Positions 18,571-26,557 of a stretch of DNA of 64,000 nucleotides are shown here, piece after piece. Where the stretch lies: positions 1,340,402 through 1,404,401 of the forward strand of contig NZ_LDAS01000001.1 in NCBI RefSeq assembly GCF_001020565.1, written 5' to 3'. A program made the position numbers and the translations under genes. Source of the DNA: Maribacter thermophilus. GTDB lineage: Bacteria; Bacteroidota; Bacteroidia; Flavobacteriales; Flavobacteriaceae. The notes below the pieces were generated by a model. That model made no database searches. It saw nothing but the letters and a program-made list of their open reading frames with translations, and was not told the DNA's origin. How positions within the stretch are numbered: position 1 is the first letter of the stretch; each line of letters opens with the position of its first letter.

Positions 18571-19236
18571 TTCTTTTTTAGGCGTAATTTACTAAATACC
18601 AATAAAACAGGCATTTATAGGGTTTATCGGTACATTAAACGTATACGATACCGTTACAAACGACTAAAATTGTATTAAATGAGTCTTATCACCTTTCTGT
18701 AATACCGGCATAACCTTAAACTATTTAACCATAGCTATGTTTTGTAAAGCGTATACATGTACATACTTTCTATAAGTAGAAATCCCCCTCAAATTAACTA
18801 TTTTTTTGAAAAGATCTCTTACAGAAAAGCGTAATCACCTAGACCATAATCGCTTATATACTTTCTATTATAATCCTGTTCTAATACAGCCAATGAAAAA
18901 AAGAGTTTTTTTAATTAACTTCTAAATAAAAGTACCGTTGTGTTATTTGCATTTAACAATCACCTAATCATGAATCTATCCCGTAATACTGTTTATCCCA
19001 CTATTATCCTTCGTTAATTAATATTAAAGTAAAGACAGAGTACAGACCAATAGAGTTAAATTTCTCTTAGTTGTCATATATCAATCAATTGTTAAATAGA
19101 GATGATAATTACTATTTTTTTAATTTTTTACATAATATTGCATGTAATATATACCTGATACACCTATCAGGTAACACAAAAAAAGCCGTGTCTTTCAACA
19201 CAGCTTCTAAAAACTAGGGCTTTTTAAGCCTCTCTA
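18571..19236. other. Non-coding AT-rich stretch
   Basis: No open frame with coding character on either strand. The stretch holds a perfect 8-bp hairpin ACCTGATA/TATCAGGT (19153-19172) and a stem GCCGTGT/ACACAGC (19185-19203, one mismatch) followed by a small hairpin GGCTT/AAGCC (19218-19230). These may belong to the small-RNA candidate to the right. Confidence 0.45.
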
Positions 19237-19353
19237 ACCATCTGGACAGAATGTCCAACATGGTGAGAATTAAAATAAAATCTTCCATATGAAGATATTT
19301 GAATGGATTTATAAATCCCTTTAAAAGCCAAGATTGCCCTCTTGGCTTTTTTT
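19237..19353 (+). ncRNA. Candidate small RNA ending in a strong terminator
   Basis: Three consecutive folds end in a terminator. The first is ACCAT/ATGGT enclosing GGACA-GAA-TGTCC (19237-19264); the second is the perfect palindrome GGATTTATAAATCC (19305-19318); the third is an 11-bp terminator stem with a T run (19323-19353). No gene lies upstream on this strand for at least 700 bases, so the terminator has no other obvious client. The 5' end is unknown and could lie as far left as about 19150. Confidence 0.35.
19323..19353 (+). terminator. Rho-independent terminator
   Basis: AAAAGCCAAGA, a 6-base loop and TCTTGGCTTTT with further T residues. Perfect 11-bp stem. Confidence 0.8.
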
Positions 19354-19603
19354 CATCCTAGTGGTTCTAGGAAACAGGGCTTCCGCAAAATTAATAGGTA
19401 TTTAATATTGATGATTAAAAGTTACTCGTAGTTATTAACGGTTTATTTAACAATTTTTGAATAAAAAACAGACTAAAATGCTGATTTTCAATTATATAAC
19501 AGAATTAAAGTAAAAAAAAAACTAAATGGTATATGTTTTTTTTATATACAAACCTCTCTTAAAAAATCTTAAATAAGATACCGGTATTAGCACCTAAAAA
19601 TAC

Positions 19604-19635
19604 AAAGCCCCGTAAACAGATGTTTACGGGGCTTT
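19604..19635 (-). terminator. Terminator of tRNA-Ser
   Basis: AAAGCCCCGTAAACA and TGTTTACGGGGCTTT are perfect 15-base arms lying directly downstream of the tRNA on the minus strand. Confidence 0.85.
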
Positions 19636-19639
19636 TATG

Positions 19640-19724
19640 CGGAGGAAGAGGGATTCGAACCCCCGGAGGTGTGACCCTCAACAGTTTTCAAGACTGCCGC
19701 ATTCGACCACTCTGCCATTCCTCC
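19640..19724 (-). tRNA. tRNA-Ser (anticodon UGA)
   Basis: On the minus strand the sequence starts GGAGGAATGGCAGAGTGG and ends TTCCTCC plus a discriminator G, so the acceptor stem pairs fully. The anticodon loop CTTGAAA gives anticodon TGA. A long variable arm (GTTGAGGGTCACACCTCC) and the T loop GGTTCGAATCC are present, as expected for tRNA-Ser. No CCA is encoded. The 3' end faces the accessory block, the orientation expected if islands insert at tRNA ends. Confidence 0.96.
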
Positions 19725-19836
19725 TAAGCGGGTGCAAATATAGAAAGCTTTTTCTTTCTATTAAAATCTTTTTTCCATAATTATTTTTAAAATCCATTTT
19801 TGGGCGGTGTTACCACCTTTTTTTTAAATTGCCGCC

Positions 19837-20844
19837 ATGAAAAATCCGTTGGTCAGTATTCTCGTTCCGTATAAGAATACCCAAGCTTATTTACCGGCCT
19901 GTATTTCTTCCATTTTAGAACAGACCTATGATCAGTGGCAACTTATTGCCGTAAACGACCACTCTACCGACAACAGCCCCGAAGTAGTGGCCGAATTCTC
20001 GAAAAAAGACTATAGGATCATAAATATAAACAACCACGGAAAAGGCATTATAGCGGCCTTGCGTACCGGTTTCGCCCACAGCAAGGGCTCCTTTATTACC
20101 CGTATGGATTCTGATGATATTATGGTACCCCACAGGTTAGATTATATGGTAAGGGCTTTACTAAAAAATGGTACGGGCCATGTGGCCGTTGGCCAGGTAA
20201 ACTATTTTTCTGACAGAGGTATCAGCAACGGCTACGACCGGTACGAAAAATGGCTGAACAAACTTACCGCCAAAGGCACCAACTACAGCGAAATCTATAA
20301 AGAATGTGTGATCCCCTCCCCTTGCTGGATGACCTATAGAGAAGACTTTATAAAATGTGGCGGTTTTTCGCCCGATAGGTACCCCGAAGATTACGACCTT
20401 ACTTTTCGTTTTTACGAAAACCACCTTAAAATAATACCCTGCGACCAAGTATTGTTGTTATGGCGAGATTATGATACCCGAACCTCTAGAACAAGTGAAC
20501 ACTACGCCCAGAATTATTTTTTGGACATTAAACTGTTCTATTTTTTAAAACTGGATCACGACCCCAATAAAACATTGGTGGTATGGGGCGCAGGTAACAA
20601 AGGAAAAAAAATTGCCAGAGAGCTATTAAAAAAAGAGATCCCTTTTTATTGGGTATGTGACAACCCCAAGAAAATAGGAAAAGATATATACGGTAAAAAA
20701 ATGCTACCTTTTAAAATCTTGGAAGAGCTACCCAACACACAAAGCATTATAACGGTGGCCAATGAAGAGGCGCAAAAAGAAATAAAGGATTATTTTAATA
20801 GTAGAAACATGCAACCCATGACCGACTATTTCTTCTTTTGTTAA
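19837..20844 (+). CDS. Family 2 glycosyltransferase with C-terminal Rossmann-like domain
   Basis: A 335-residue GT-A enzyme. The N-terminus reads VSILVPYKNTQAYLPACISSIL, then VNDHSTDNSPE for nucleotide binding, and the metal-binding D91-S-D-D94 in ITRMDSDDIMVPHRL. EDYDLTFRFYE serves as the catalytic-base region. After about residue 240 a second domain starts with VVWGAGNKGKKIARELL and continues VCDNPKKIGKDIYGKK, a nucleotide-binding-like fold found fused in some GT2 enzymes. It is probably cytoplasmic and acts on a surface glycan; donor and acceptor are unknown. Single gene next to the tRNA. Confidence 0.88.
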   Translation: MKNPLVSILVPYKNTQAYLPACISSILEQTYDQWQLIAVNDHSTDNSPEVVAEFSKKDYRIININNHGKGIIAALRTGFAHSKGSFITRMDSDDIMVPHRLDYMVRALLKNGTGHVAVGQVNYFSDRGISNGYDRYEKWLNKLTAKGTNYSEIYKECVIPSPCWMTYREDFIKCGGFSPDRYPEDYDLTFRFYENHLKIIPCDQVLLLWRDYDTRTSRTSEHYAQNYFLDIKLFYFLKLDHDPNKTLVVWGAGNKGKKIARELLKKEIPFYWVCDNPKKIGKDIYGKKMLPFKILEELPNTQSIITVANEEAQKEIKDYFNSRNMQPMTDYFFFC

Positions 20845-20909
20845 ATGCCCCGTTTTTAATTTTAACCAAAGAATAGAACTTTGGGCGGATCTTCTAATTA
20901 CAAAATAAG

Positions 20910-20917
20910 TATCTTTG
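20910..20917 (+). promoter_or_regulatory. Bacteroidota -7 box before the BatA-like gene
   Basis: TATCTTTG matches TAnnTTTG and lies 17 bases before the start codon. No well-spaced -33 TTTG is seen. Confidence 0.5.
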
Positions 20918-20934
20918 ACTAATCAATAACAGGA

Positions 20935-22854
20935 ATGCAGTTTAAACATCCAGAAATTCTTTGGGCCCTTCTACTCCTCATAATTCCCATTATTGTTCAC
21001 CTTTTTCAACTTCGCAGGTTTAAAAAAACCCCTTTTACGAACGTAAAATTGCTTAAAAAAGTGGTTTCGGAATCACGAAAGAGCAGCTCTTTAAAAAAGT
21101 GGTTGATCCTACTATGTAGATTAGGGCTATTTGCCGGGTTGATCATTGCCTTTGCACAACCCTTCAGCGCCAATAACGAAGCGCTTAGGCCCCAAGAAAC
21201 CGTCTTTTACATCGACAATTCTTTTAGCCTACAGGCCAAGACACAGAACGGTACCTTATTGCAGAACACCATTCAAGATTTTATAAAAGAGACGCCAGAG
21301 AACTATACGTTCTCTCTATTTACAAATGACAAGGTTTTCGAAAATGTAGCCATTACGGATATTCAGAACGATCTTATAGACCTGGCCCCAAGTGTAGGCC
21401 ACTTAAAATTAGACCAGATCGTACTAAAGGCCAATAGTTTGTTCTCTAATCGAAAAGAAACGTCTAAAAAAATAGTGCTCTTCTCGGATTTTCAAACATT
21501 GATGGGCCCTTTGCCTACCGATTCGTTGCCATCGCAACTATATCTTGTAAAATCGCCGACCCAGGATATTACCAACATCTCCATTGATTCTGTTTTCATT
21601 TCAAGATCTAACAATGAAATTATGGAACTTACGGCTCTCTTGTCTTCCAATAAGAATACGGAAGCCACTCCCGTTTCTTTGTACAATGGCGATAAATTGA
21701 TCGCAAAGACCTCTGCAACATTCGATACCAACAAAAAGGCGACCGTTACCTTTTCGATACCCGCCAGAGAGGCCATTTTGGGCAGAATCGTAATTTCCGA
21801 TTCAGGGCTTTTTTATGACAACCAATTTTATTTTAGCCTAAATACCACAGAAAAAATAAAGGTATTGGCCATTTCAAATGCAGAGGCGGAATACCTTCAG
21901 CGCATATACACCGAAGATGAATTCGATTTTACCAATACCGCACTCTCCAGTTTAAATTATGGCGCACTGGACAATTACAACCTAATAATACTGAACGAGC
22001 TGCAACAAATACCTTCGGGCCTTTCTACCTCCTTAAATACCTTTACAAAAAACGGAGGTAGTATTGTTGTTATTCCCGCAATAGAGATCAATGTGGATTC
22101 TTACAACCAGCTCTCTACCACCTATTTTAATACGGCCTACAAAGACCCAATAGCACAAACCGTGGCCATCTCCGAAATTGCTTTTGACCACCGTATCTAT
22201 ACCGATGTTTTTGAGAGAAACGTGGCTAATTTTCAATACCCAAAGGTTAATAGCTATTATGGTGTACAAACCAATGCACAAACGGCACTGGCACTACAGA
22301 ACAAGGCTCCGTTTTTAATGGGCAACGACAATGCCTACTTTTTTAGCGCGTCTTTATCGGACGACAACGCCAACTTTAAGAACTCGCCGTTAATAGTGCC
22401 CACTTTTTACAACATTGCCAAGAGCAGTCTAAAACTGCCCTCGCTATACACTACCCTGGGCGAGTACAAAGAGGTAGAAATACCCATAACGCTATCAAAA
22501 GACAATATTCTTACCCTTGTCAAAGACGACTACGAGTTTATTCCGCAACAAAGGTCCTTGCCAAAAAAAGTGCAACTTATTTTTGAGGAAAACCCGACTA
22601 CCGACGGAATTTTCGAAATACGAAACAACGGAAAAACCTTACAGAACATTAGTTTTAACTATAACAGAACAGAAAGTCGATTATCATATTTAAATCTGGA
22701 AAACCAAGAAAATATCAACTACTACGACACTGTTCTAAATTTCTTTGAGGATACGCAAAAAACAAATCGCATCAACGAATTTTGGAAATGGTTTGCTATT
22801 TTAGCGCTGGTATTTGCAGTGTTGGAAACCATACTCCAAAGACTATTAAAATAA
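20935..22854 (+). CDS. BatA-domain membrane protein with VWA-like region
   Basis: A 639-residue protein. Residues 1-80 form the BatA N-terminal domain: a first span HPEILWALLLLIIPIIVHLFQLRR, a short loop KTPFTNVKLLKKV, and a second span WLILLCRLGLFAGLIIAFAQ. A von Willebrand A-like domain follows (ETVFYIDNSFSLQ, KIVLFSDFQ), then a beta-rich periplasmic region. A glutamine-amidotransferase-like segment at about 320-420 (LDNYNLIILNELQQIPSG, KNGGSIVVIPA) comes next, and a last span near the C-terminus (FWKWFAILALVFAVLETIL). This is the usual Bacteroidota BatA-like arrangement. Its exact role (envelope stress or aerotolerance) is not established. It heads a run of four close genes. Confidence 0.85.
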   Translation: MQFKHPEILWALLLLIIPIIVHLFQLRRFKKTPFTNVKLLKKVVSESRKSSSLKKWLILLCRLGLFAGLIIAFAQPFSANNEALRPQETVFYIDNSFSLQAKTQNGTLLQNTIQDFIKETPENYTFSLFTNDKVFENVAITDIQNDLIDLAPSVGHLKLDQIVLKANSLFSNRKETSKKIVLFSDFQTLMGPLPTDSLPSQLYLVKSPTQDITNISIDSVFISRSNNEIMELTALLSSNKNTEATPVSLYNGDKLIAKTSATFDTNKKATVTFSIPAREAILGRIVISDSGLFYDNQFYFSLNTTEKIKVLAISNAEAEYLQRIYTEDEFDFTNTALSSLNYGALDNYNLIILNELQQIPSGLSTSLNTFTKNGGSIVVIPAIEINVDSYNQLSTTYFNTAYKDPIAQTVAISEIAFDHRIYTDVFERNVANFQYPKVNSYYGVQTNAQTALALQNKAPFLMGNDNAYFFSASLSDDNANFKNSPLIVPTFYNIAKSSLKLPSLYTTLGEYKEVEIPITLSKDNILTLVKDDYEFIPQQRSLPKKVQLIFEENPTTDGIFEIRNNGKTLQNISFNYNRTESRLSYLNLENQENINYYDTVLNFFEDTQKTNRINEFWKWFAILALVFAVLETILQRLLK

Positions 22855-22861
22855 CCCTTAC

Positions 22862-24121
22862 ATGAACGTACTCTTAAAATCGGTCAAGATAGTAAATGCT
22901 GAATCGAAAGAATTTCATCTGAAAAAAAGAGATATTTTAATTAAAAATGGGGTGATAGAAAAAATTGCCCCCAGCATTGAACCGCCGAGCAAAACAAAGG
23001 TGTTGAGCCATAAGAACATGCATGTTTCCATAGGGTGGATAGATACCGGGGTAAGTTTTGGCGAACCGGGATACGAGGAAAGGGAAACTATATTCAATGG
23101 GCTTAAAACGGCGGCAAGTAGTGGTTTTACAGATGTGGTCTTAAACCCCAATAGCTTTCCGTTGCCCGACAGTAGTTCAGATATTGTATTTCTTAAAAAT
23201 GCTGCGAAAGACCATTTGACAGGTCTACACCCACTTGGTAATCTTACCACAAGTGGAGAGGGCGTTGACTTGGCCGAACTTTTTGATATGAAAAATGCCG
23301 GTGCGGTAGGGTTTTACGATTTTAAACACCCCATAGCCAACCCAAACCTGCTAAAGATCGCTTTGCAATACGCACAAAATTTTGATGCTACCGTTTTCTC
23401 TTTTCCTTTGGACATGCACATTGCCGGAAAAGGTATTGTAAACGAAGGCATTGTTAGCACACGTCTAGGTTTAAAGGGTATACCGGCCATGGCAGAAGAG
23501 CTACAGGTGTCTAGAGACCTCTTTATATTGGAATATACGGGCGGAAAACTGCACATACCAACGATTAGTACCGCCAATTCGGTAAAACTGATCGCGGCCG
23601 CCAAAAAGAAAGGCTTAAACGTAACCTGTAGTGTCGCGGTACACAACCTATTTTTTACGGATACGGTACTGGAAGAATTTGAAACCGATTATAAGGTGCT
23701 CCCCCCCTTAAGGAGCGGTGCGGATACAAAAGAATTAATTAAAGGTGTTAAAAACGGCACTATCGATTTTGTAACCTCTGACCACACTCCTTTGAATATA
23801 GAAAGAAAGAACGTAGAGTTCGACAATGCCGATTATGGCACCATAGGACTAGAAAGTAGTTACGGAATTTTGAACAAAATATTCGACACCGAAGAGACTA
23901 TTGAAATATTGACCCGAGGAAGAGAGTATTTTGGATTGGAAACGCCAAAACTAAAAGAAGGCGAAACCGCAAACTTGAGCCTTTTTGAGCCGGACACAAC
24001 CTATAATTTTACCTCTGAAGATATTCTGAGCAGTTCCAAAAACTCTCTTTTTATAAATCAGGAACTAAAAGGAAAAGTTTTGGGAACACTCTCTAACCAT
24101 AAAATGGTCGTAAACTTTTAA
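22862..24121 (+). CDS. Dihydroorotase-like protein lacking metal ligands
   Basis: 419 residues, the length and order of a class I dihydroorotase (PyrC). It has the N-terminal beta domain, GWIDTGVSFGEPGYEERET, an ATP-independent TIM barrel and the TSDHTPL segment. The key residues are altered. The HxH after the first strand is G63 and S65 in D61-TGVS. The barrel histidine before NEG is replaced (VFSFPLDMHIAGKG), and the second histidine of the LHIxHVS motif is Thr (LHIPTISTA). The last motif keeps D but loses the following H (SDHTPL). It therefore probably lacks catalysis and may act as a structural partner, as non-catalytic dihydroorotases do for aspartate transcarbamoylase. It starts 8 bases after BatA-like and sits 3 bases before the next gene. 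Confidence 0.85.
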   Translation: MNVLLKSVKIVNAESKEFHLKKRDILIKNGVIEKIAPSIEPPSKTKVLSHKNMHVSIGWIDTGVSFGEPGYEERETIFNGLKTAASSGFTDVVLNPNSFPLPDSSSDIVFLKNAAKDHLTGLHPLGNLTTSGEGVDLAELFDMKNAGAVGFYDFKHPIANPNLLKIALQYAQNFDATVFSFPLDMHIAGKGIVNEGIVSTRLGLKGIPAMAEELQVSRDLFILEYTGGKLHIPTISTANSVKLIAAAKKKGLNVTCSVAVHNLFFTDTVLEEFETDYKVLPPLRSGADTKELIKGVKNGTIDFVTSDHTPLNIERKNVEFDNADYGTIGLESSYGILNKIFDTEETIEILTRGREYFGLETPKLKEGETANLSLFEPDTTYNFTSEDILSSSKNSLFINQELKGKVLGTLSNHKMVVNF

Positions 24122-24123
24122 CT

Positions 24124-24453
24124 ATGGCAACAAACCAAGATATTCCCGGTAAAACCACGGGCATCATCGCCTACCTAACCATTGTAGGGGCCATTATAGC
24201 CATAACGATGAACGTTGAACCAAAGCATGATTTTGCCCGTTTTCATACTAGACAGGCATTTGGCATTCATTTATTGTTTCATGCATTCGCCTTATTTTCC
24301 AGTGTGTGGTACAACCAATATGGACTTTATGGGCTATACCTGTGCTACATTGTGCTTTGGGTATATGGTTTCATTGGCGTACTCAACAATAAAAAACAAC
24401 TAATACCTATCCTTGGACCTTATTTTCAAAAGTGGTTCACCTTTATTCAATAA
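24124..24453 (+). CDS. Small membrane protein, DUF4870-like
   Basis: 109 residues with three to four hydrophobic spans: TTGIIAYLTIVGAIIAITM, AFGIHLLFHAFALFSSVWY, and GLYGLYLCYIVLWVYGFIGVL. The conserved motif FARFHTRQAFGIHL before the second span resembles the (Y)FHxRQA signature of DUF4870-type proteins. The C-terminus is the amphipathic PILGPYFQKWFTFIQ. Function unknown. It is packed between the dihydroorotase-like gene (3 bases) and the esterase gene (6 bases), so it belongs to the same operon. Confidence 0.75.
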   Translation: MATNQDIPGKTTGIIAYLTIVGAIIAITMNVEPKHDFARFHTRQAFGIHLLFHAFALFSSVWYNQYGLYGLYLCYIVLWVYGFIGVLNNKKQLIPILGPYFQKWFTFIQ

Positions 24454-24459
24454 TACTTT

Positions 24460-25119
24460 ATGACTACCGCTCCCCTATCTTTAGAACACGTTATCAGACC
24501 TTCATCATTGTCACAGGAAAAGGCACCTGTACTTTTTATGCTACATGGTTATGGCAGTAACGAAGATGACCTTTTCTCTTTTGCATCCGAATTACCGGCA
24601 GACCTATGCATTATATCGGTCAGGGCTCCATATACACTGCAACCTTTTGGCTATGCATGGTACGCGATAAATTTTGACAATGAAAAAGGTAAGTGGAGCG
24701 ATGACGAACAGGCGATAGAGTCAAGGGAAAAGATTGTAAAGTTTATAGACGAGGCGTGCGAAGCCTATTCGTTGGACAAAGACAATGTGAGCCTCTTAGG
24801 GTTTAGCCAAGGTACTATCCTTAGTTATTCCATTGCCCTCTCGTACCCAGAAAAGATAAAGAGGGTCGTTGCGCTAAGCGGATACATCAATGAGAATATC
24901 TTGGCAGAAAACTACACGAACAACAACTTTGAACAATTAAAAATATATACCTCACACGGTCAGGTAGATCAAGTGATCCCTATTGAATGGGCCCAAAGAA
25001 CACCGGTATTCTTAGATAAATTAAAAATAAAAAACGTGTTCGAAGAATACCCTACAGGCCATGGGGTATCGCCACAAAACTTTCATTCCTTTAAAAAATG
25101 GTTGATAGCGAATTCTTAA
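24460..25119 (+). CDS. Phospholipase/carboxylesterase-family alpha/beta hydrolase
   Basis: 219 residues. The oxyanion region is FMLHGYGSNEDDLFSFA. The nucleophile elbow is G-F-S116-Q-G, and the acid and base are D in HGQVDQVIP and H in YPTGHGVSP. The family (PF02230) hydrolyses short-chain esters, lysophospholipids or acyl-thioesters. There is no signal peptide, so it is cytoplasmic. It is the last of the four-gene run starting at the BatA-like gene. Its stop codon overlaps the stop of the converging gene by 3 bases. Confidence 0.88.
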   Translation: MTTAPLSLEHVIRPSSLSQEKAPVLFMLHGYGSNEDDLFSFASELPADLCIISVRAPYTLQPFGYAWYAINFDNEKGKWSDDEQAIESREKIVKFIDEACEAYSLDKDNVSLLGFSQGTILSYSIALSYPEKIKRVVALSGYINENILAENYTNNNFEQLKIYTSHGQVDQVIPIEWAQRTPVFLDKLKIKNVFEEYPTGHGVSPQNFHSFKKWLIANS

Positions 25120-25610
25120 TTGTTTCTGGTGTACAACAGGTGATCTACCAATGTAAAATCAACCCCCAAATCATCTTTTAGTTCGTATTTGATCAGTAAT
25201 TCCCCCCAATATTTTCCATCGGAAAAATCGGTTAAGATCCACTTATGGTTGAGTACCTTTATCTTGTTGATCTTAAAATCGTTCTGCATTCCCTCGTAAG
25301 GCACCAAAGGGTTATCTCCTTCAGACTCATTGGTCTCCAACAATTTATCGGAAATATATCTCGACGGGTTTTCTAAATCTAGATGCTCATAGTATGCCAA
25401 GGCATCATCATTGTTTTCCAAAGAAAAATATTGCATCTCCAATACACTAAGTTCTGCCTGTTGTAAAGAATCCTTTAAGTTTTCCACTTTGGTTTCCAAA
25501 GCCTGGATCCTGGCATCACTTGCCGCTGTCATTTTATTTGAGCTAACAAATAGGTAAAGGCATATTAAAGCCGCAAAAATAAATAAGTACAGATATATTT
25601 TATTCTTCAT
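25116..25610 (-). CDS. Membrane-anchored coiled-coil protein of unknown function
   Basis: 164 residues. One N-terminal span (IYLYLFIFAALICLYLFV) is followed by a short coiled coil at about 30-60 (RIQALETKVENLKDSLQQAEL). A small soluble domain of about 90 residues follows, with a C-terminal beta-rich half (KVLNHKWILTDFSDGKYWGELLIKYEL) and the end DHLLYTRN. Three bases after the MBL gene on the same strand, so co-transcribed with it. Homologues appear to be conserved in Flavobacteriaceae as I recall, but no function is assigned. Confidence 0.72.
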   Translation of the reverse strand: MKNKIYLYLFIFAALICLYLFVSSNKMTAASDARIQALETKVENLKDSLQQAELSVLEMQYFSLENNDDALAYYEHLDLENPSRYISDKLLETNESEGDNPLVPYEGMQNDFKINKIKVLNHKWILTDFSDGKYWGELLIKYELKDDLGVDFTLVDHLLYTRNN

Positions 25611-25613
25611 AAT

Positions 25614-26390
25614 TTAAATATGTATGCTAAGATTATCATAAGCCAAATGTACATTATCCGGCAAACTTTGTTCTACTTCTTCATGAAAACCCAACAAATG
25701 GCTAATATGGGTAAAATATGTTTTTTCGGGTTGCACCCGCTGGGCAAAATCCAGGGCTTCCTCCAAGTTAAAATGCGAGTGGTGGGGCTCTATCCTTAAG
25801 GCGTTTACGACCAAAACCTTGGTTCCCTTAATTTTTTCCAACTCTTCATCTTTCATAGATTTCACGTCGGTCAAATAGGTAAAATCACCAATTCGGTACC
25901 CTAAAATTTTTAATCTATTGTGCATGGCCTCTATAGGCACCACAGTTTGCCCCCCTAACTCTATCTCCATGTCCTTGTCCACATAATTAATGGCCACGGC
26001 GGGCGCTCCGGGATAGCGGTCCTTTGTTTCAAAAATGTAATCGAACCTTTTTTTCAACGATTTTACCACTCTCTTGTGCGCATATATGGGGATGTCTCCT
26101 TGCCTAAAAAAGAATGGTCGAATATCGTCTATACCGGCCGTGTGATCTGCATGTTCGTGGGTAAATAGAATGCCATCCAATCTTTTTACCTTGTTCGTCA
26201 ACATTTGTTGTCTAAAATCGGGACCACAGTCTATAACATAGTTATACTCGTCCCAAGATAACAGAACAGATACCCTTAAACGCTTGTCTTTAGAATCGGT
26301 ACTTAAGCAAACGGGGTGGTCACTCCCGATAATCGGAATGCCCTGCGAAGTGCCCGTACCTAAAAATGTTACCTTCAAATCTCTCTTCAT
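25614..26390 (-). CDS. MBL-fold metallohydrolase (PhnP/RNase Z-like)
   Basis: 258 residues of the metallo-beta-lactamase fold. The zinc motif is H78-x-H80-x-D82-H83 in FTHEHADHTAGIDD. D54 in YVIDCGPDF, H in AMHNRL, D in TYLTDVKS and H in THISHLLGF complete the dinuclear site. The N-terminal GTGTSQGIP matches the subgroup that includes PhnP and RNase Z-like phosphodiesterases. It is cytoplasmic; the substrate is probably a cyclic or phosphodiester compound but this is inferred. First gene of a two-gene operon with the coiled-coil protein. Confidence 0.88.
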   Translation of the reverse strand: MKRDLKVTFLGTGTSQGIPIIGSDHPVCLSTDSKDKRLRVSVLLSWDEYNYVIDCGPDFRQQMLTNKVKRLDGILFTHEHADHTAGIDDIRPFFFRQGDIPIYAHKRVVKSLKKRFDYIFETKDRYPGAPAVAINYVDKDMEIELGGQTVVPIEAMHNRLKILGYRIGDFTYLTDVKSMKDEELEKIKGTKVLVVNALRIEPHHSHFNLEEALDFAQRVQPEKTYFTHISHLLGFHEEVEQSLPDNVHLAYDNLSIHI

Positions 26391-26530
26391 TGCCCCAAAT
26401 TTAATTCTTATTCCTTAAAAATTGGTGCGATTATTTATAAGATAGATGGTAATGATTCGTTTATATAAACGATTAGGTAAACTTATAGTATTTTTTTGTC
26501 CGTAATGCCCGTAAGATAACCCATTCTTTA

Positions 26531-26538
26531 TAACTTTG
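26531..26538 (+). promoter_or_regulatory. Bacteroidota -7 box
   Basis: TAACTTTG matches TAnnTTTG and lies about 20 bases before the start codon at 26558. Confidence 0.5.
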
Positions 26539-26557
26539 CTCGAAACAACAATTTATA

